DNA from: Prorocentrum cordatum
Taxonomy: Eukaryota; Sar; Dinophyceae; Prorocentrales; Prorocentraceae
Direction: 5' to 3'
DNA: 64,000 nucleotides
Assembly (NCBI GenBank): GCA_963575745.1
Contig: CAUYUJ010000757.1
Coordinates: forward strand, 38,437-102,436
In this document: piece after piece, positions 62,491 to 64,000 of the stretch
How positions within the stretch are numbered: the first letter of the stretch is position 1
Layout: every line of letters begins with the position of its first letter
Program-made: the position numbers and the translations under genes
Notes under the pieces: generated by a model
Told to the model about the DNA's origin: nothing
Seen by the model: only the letters and a program-made list of their open reading frames with translations
Databases searched by the model: none

Positions 62491-62730
62491 CCTCGCACGC
62501 AAGAAGCCGCACCTAGACGGCGCATCGGCAAAACAGATTGCAGTATAGAAGGCCAAGGAAAATTCATGCAGAATACACGTCCGGGCTGAGTGCCCGCGCG
62601 CCGGAACGCAACCACTGCATATTGCAGTAGTGGGCGGCGGTGGCAATTGCACCAGCATTGTGTCATGCAATAGGGAAGGAGGACGGAAGGAGGGGAGGGA
62701 GGAAGGGGGGGAGGGGAGGCGAGGGAAACA
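62491..62730. other. region 3' of the LINE coding sequence
   Basis: Downstream of the minus-strand LINE stop; GGAGGAAGGGGGG-rich at 62670-62720. Possibly the LINE 3' UTR; no motif proves this. Confidence 0.4.
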
Positions 62731-63070
62731 TTACACTGATTTGCAGAATTGCGCGACTGCAGCGTTCCATTCCGCAGCCGGCGACTGCAGCAGCAAATCC
62801 AAATTTTCCGGGCTATCTTGTGCTACGCTCAGGGCGCGTGCGCGCATGTAACTTCCCCACTTCAATATGGGGCGGCCTCTTCTGCGAGAAATGTTCCACC
62901 TCCGAGGTAAAAGACCATGCAGGTGCCCCGATTCAAAAACCATCTTTCTCGGGAGCGTGTCCGGAGGAGCCCTAGCAAGTTTACCATAGTATGTAAGCTG
63001 CCGCTGTAACAACATTGCGGACAGGCGTTGCGCGCCAGCTGCAGTCATCATTTCGGCGTTGCTCACGCGC
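62731..63070 (-). pseudogene. C-terminal end of the LINE ORF2 in a shifted frame
   Basis: Reads SRVSNAEMM, QRLSAMLLQRQLTYYGKLAR and GRPILKWGSY, then ends SPAAEWNAAVAQFCKSV. The I-SRVSN-AE and QL-YGK-AR patterns are the usual sequence after the RT thumb in LINEs. It should follow directly on IPSAFYI of the RT entry, so a 1- or 2-base indel at about 63060-63072 breaks the protein. A sequencing error there is also possible. Confidence 0.75.
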
Positions 63071-64000
63071 GATATAAAAAGCTGAAGGTATGTTGAAAAT
63101 TCTCCTGAGGCACCTGGCTTGGAAACTGTTCAGCTGGTCCAGGTCTCGTGATAGAAGAACGCACGACTCCAGTCCATACAAGAGCTTGGAGAAAATACAA
63201 CACTCCAATATTCGTACTTTTCGTTTCCGGCATACGTTCGCATGATTCCAAACATTGCAGAGCTTCTGAAAAGCACCCTTTGCTTCGCCAAGTCGCCTTG
63301 TAAGTTCCGTCCGTGGCTTCCCGTCGGTGCTGATGAGGCCGCCCAAGTAAACAGCACTATCTTTAGCTTGAATCGCGTCTCCGCCAGGCCCAAATATTTC
63401 CGCATCCGAATTGATATTTAACAGAACCGTCTTTCCTTCGTTGAGCTCCAATCCAAATGCTTTGCCGATCGCCGCCACCACGTTTAGATGTCTCTGGAGA
63501 GCGCCGGGTTCTTCGGCTAGCAGCATCGTGTCGTCGGCGTACAGGACGTCGTCTGTGATGAGGTAGTTTTTCTTTGCCGTTGTATCCACATGTTGCCGTA
63601 CTTCGTTGTCTACTGCTTCCAAAAGGACCGACATGACGATAACGAACAAGTAGGGTGAAAGAGGGCAGCCCTGTGCGATGCCGGCTCTCTGGTTACGTTG
63701 CGTAGACGTGTTGGGCCCGTCCTTTACCACGAACGTACGTGCTGTGTAGATTGCTTTCACCATGTCCAACATTTCCTGCGGTACTCCAAATTCTCGTAAA
63801 GCGTGAAGCAGGCCGTCTGGTTTGATACGGTCGAATGCTTTGCTCCAGTCCAAAAACAAGATAGACAACTTCCCGTTCTTGTCTTCCAGCGTGGCGTCAA
63901 TTATACGGCGTACCAAAAATAATGCATCTGTTGTGCCACGGCCAGGTCGAAATCCGTATTGCGATTCCCGCAACCGGCTCTCCATTCCTCCATGTTTGAA
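62981..64000 (-). CDS. LINE reverse transcriptase (partial, 5' end outside window)
   Basis: The frame is open to the window edge; the ATG at 63985 is internal. Visible RT motifs in order: YGFRPGRGTTDALF, then motif A FLDWSKAFDRI (about 63832-63860), motif B AGIAQGCPLSPYLF, catalytic YADD (63530-63541), LNEGKT (motif D region) and YLGGLIS (motif E region). Thereafter come the thumb and AKLLYGLES-like KLLYGLESCVLL. These make cDNA at a nicked target in this family. After IPSAFYI (near 63070) the frame loses family-like sequence and stops at 62981; the correct continuation lies in another frame (next entry). No promoter is seen. Confidence 0.88.
   Translation of the reverse strand, partial: FKHGGMESRLRESQYGFRPGRGTTDALFLVRRIIDATLEDKNGKLSILFLDWSKAFDRIKPDGLLHALREFGVPQEMLDMVKAIYTARTFVVKDGPNTSTQRNQRAGIAQGCPLSPYLFVIVMSVLLEAVDNEVRQHVDTTAKKNYLITDDVLYADDTMLLAEEPGALQRHLNVVAAIGKAFGLELNEGKTVLLNINSDAEIFGPGGDAIQAKDSAVYLGGLISTDGKPRTELTRRLGEAKGAFQKLCNVWNHANVCRKRKVRILECCIFSKLLYGLESCVLLSRDLDQLNSFQARCLRRIFNIPSAFYIAREQRRNDDCSWRATPVRNVVTAAAYILW

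Larger units (their letters stand above)
62731..64000 (-). mobile_element. non-LTR (LINE) retrotransposon, 3' part, cut by the window edge
   Basis: RT palm and thumb plus C-terminal region of a LINE ORF2 on the minus strand. The 5' part (endonuclease, RT finger motifs) lies beyond 64000. Base composition is nearer 50% GC than the neighbouring DNA, as expected for a recent independent insertion. Confidence 0.85.

Overview
The window looks like nuclear DNA of a dinoflagellate. I infer this from several things: GC-rich, gene-poor DNA dominated by trinucleotide arrays and short inverted-repeat elements; a single-domain voltage-gated cation channel with C-terminal EF-hands; a tyrosine-recombinase retrotransposon carrying a cytosine-C5 methyltransferase-like domain; and a possible decayed dinoflagellate spliced-leader sequence near 1440. 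Genus cannot be fixed from the sequence. Two 100-N scaffold gaps (10569-10668 and 45562-45661) both lie in repeats. Only one gene is clearly host-like, the channel at 32297-34003. The other strong coding regions belong to retroelements. Most long reading frames elsewhere are translations of microsatellites.

Layout. 1-1435: GTC/GTCGCC array. 2035-3425: GAT array and a GATCGATTGTGA minisatellite. 3660-4580: a frame-broken, coding-like relic. 5-31 kb: a mosaic of GGA/TCC, GAT/GCT, CAC and GAC arrays with at least eight families of 100-250 bp inverted-repeat elements. I call these TIR-A to TIR-F, IR-G and IR-J; a ninth, IR-H, appears only at 50.8-57 kb. Two copies of a composite repeat built around an ~85-bp satellite (R85) also lie here, and a third is at 54-56 kb. 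31.6-34 kb: the channel gene. 34.1-37.4 kb: a long inverted repeat, a decamer array and a 101-bp satellite.

37.4-45.5 kb: the main find, an apparently complete ~8-kb tyrosine-recombinase retrotransposon of the DIRS/Ngaro/PAT type. It has split direct repeats in the order A1 - ORF1 - ORF2 - ORF3 - B1 - A2 - B2 and sits inside the 101-bp satellite without target duplication. ORF2 carries reverse transcriptase and RNase H, and a C5-methyltransferase-like domain lies between the first two RNase H catalytic residues. ORF3, the tyrosine recombinase, starts in the base that ends ORF2 (TGATG). These parts form a logical set: copying by RT/RNase H, possible methylation of the product, then insertion by the recombinase.

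45.6-62.7 kb: further minisatellites, inverted-repeat elements and trinucleotide arrays. 62.7-64.0 kb: the C-terminal half of a non-LTR (LINE) reverse transcriptase on the minus strand, running off the window and broken by a frameshift.

TIR-A is the best documented small family: 11 copies, and six have imperfect to perfect 8-bp flanking duplications. An apparent unfilled site for one of them lies elsewhere in the window.
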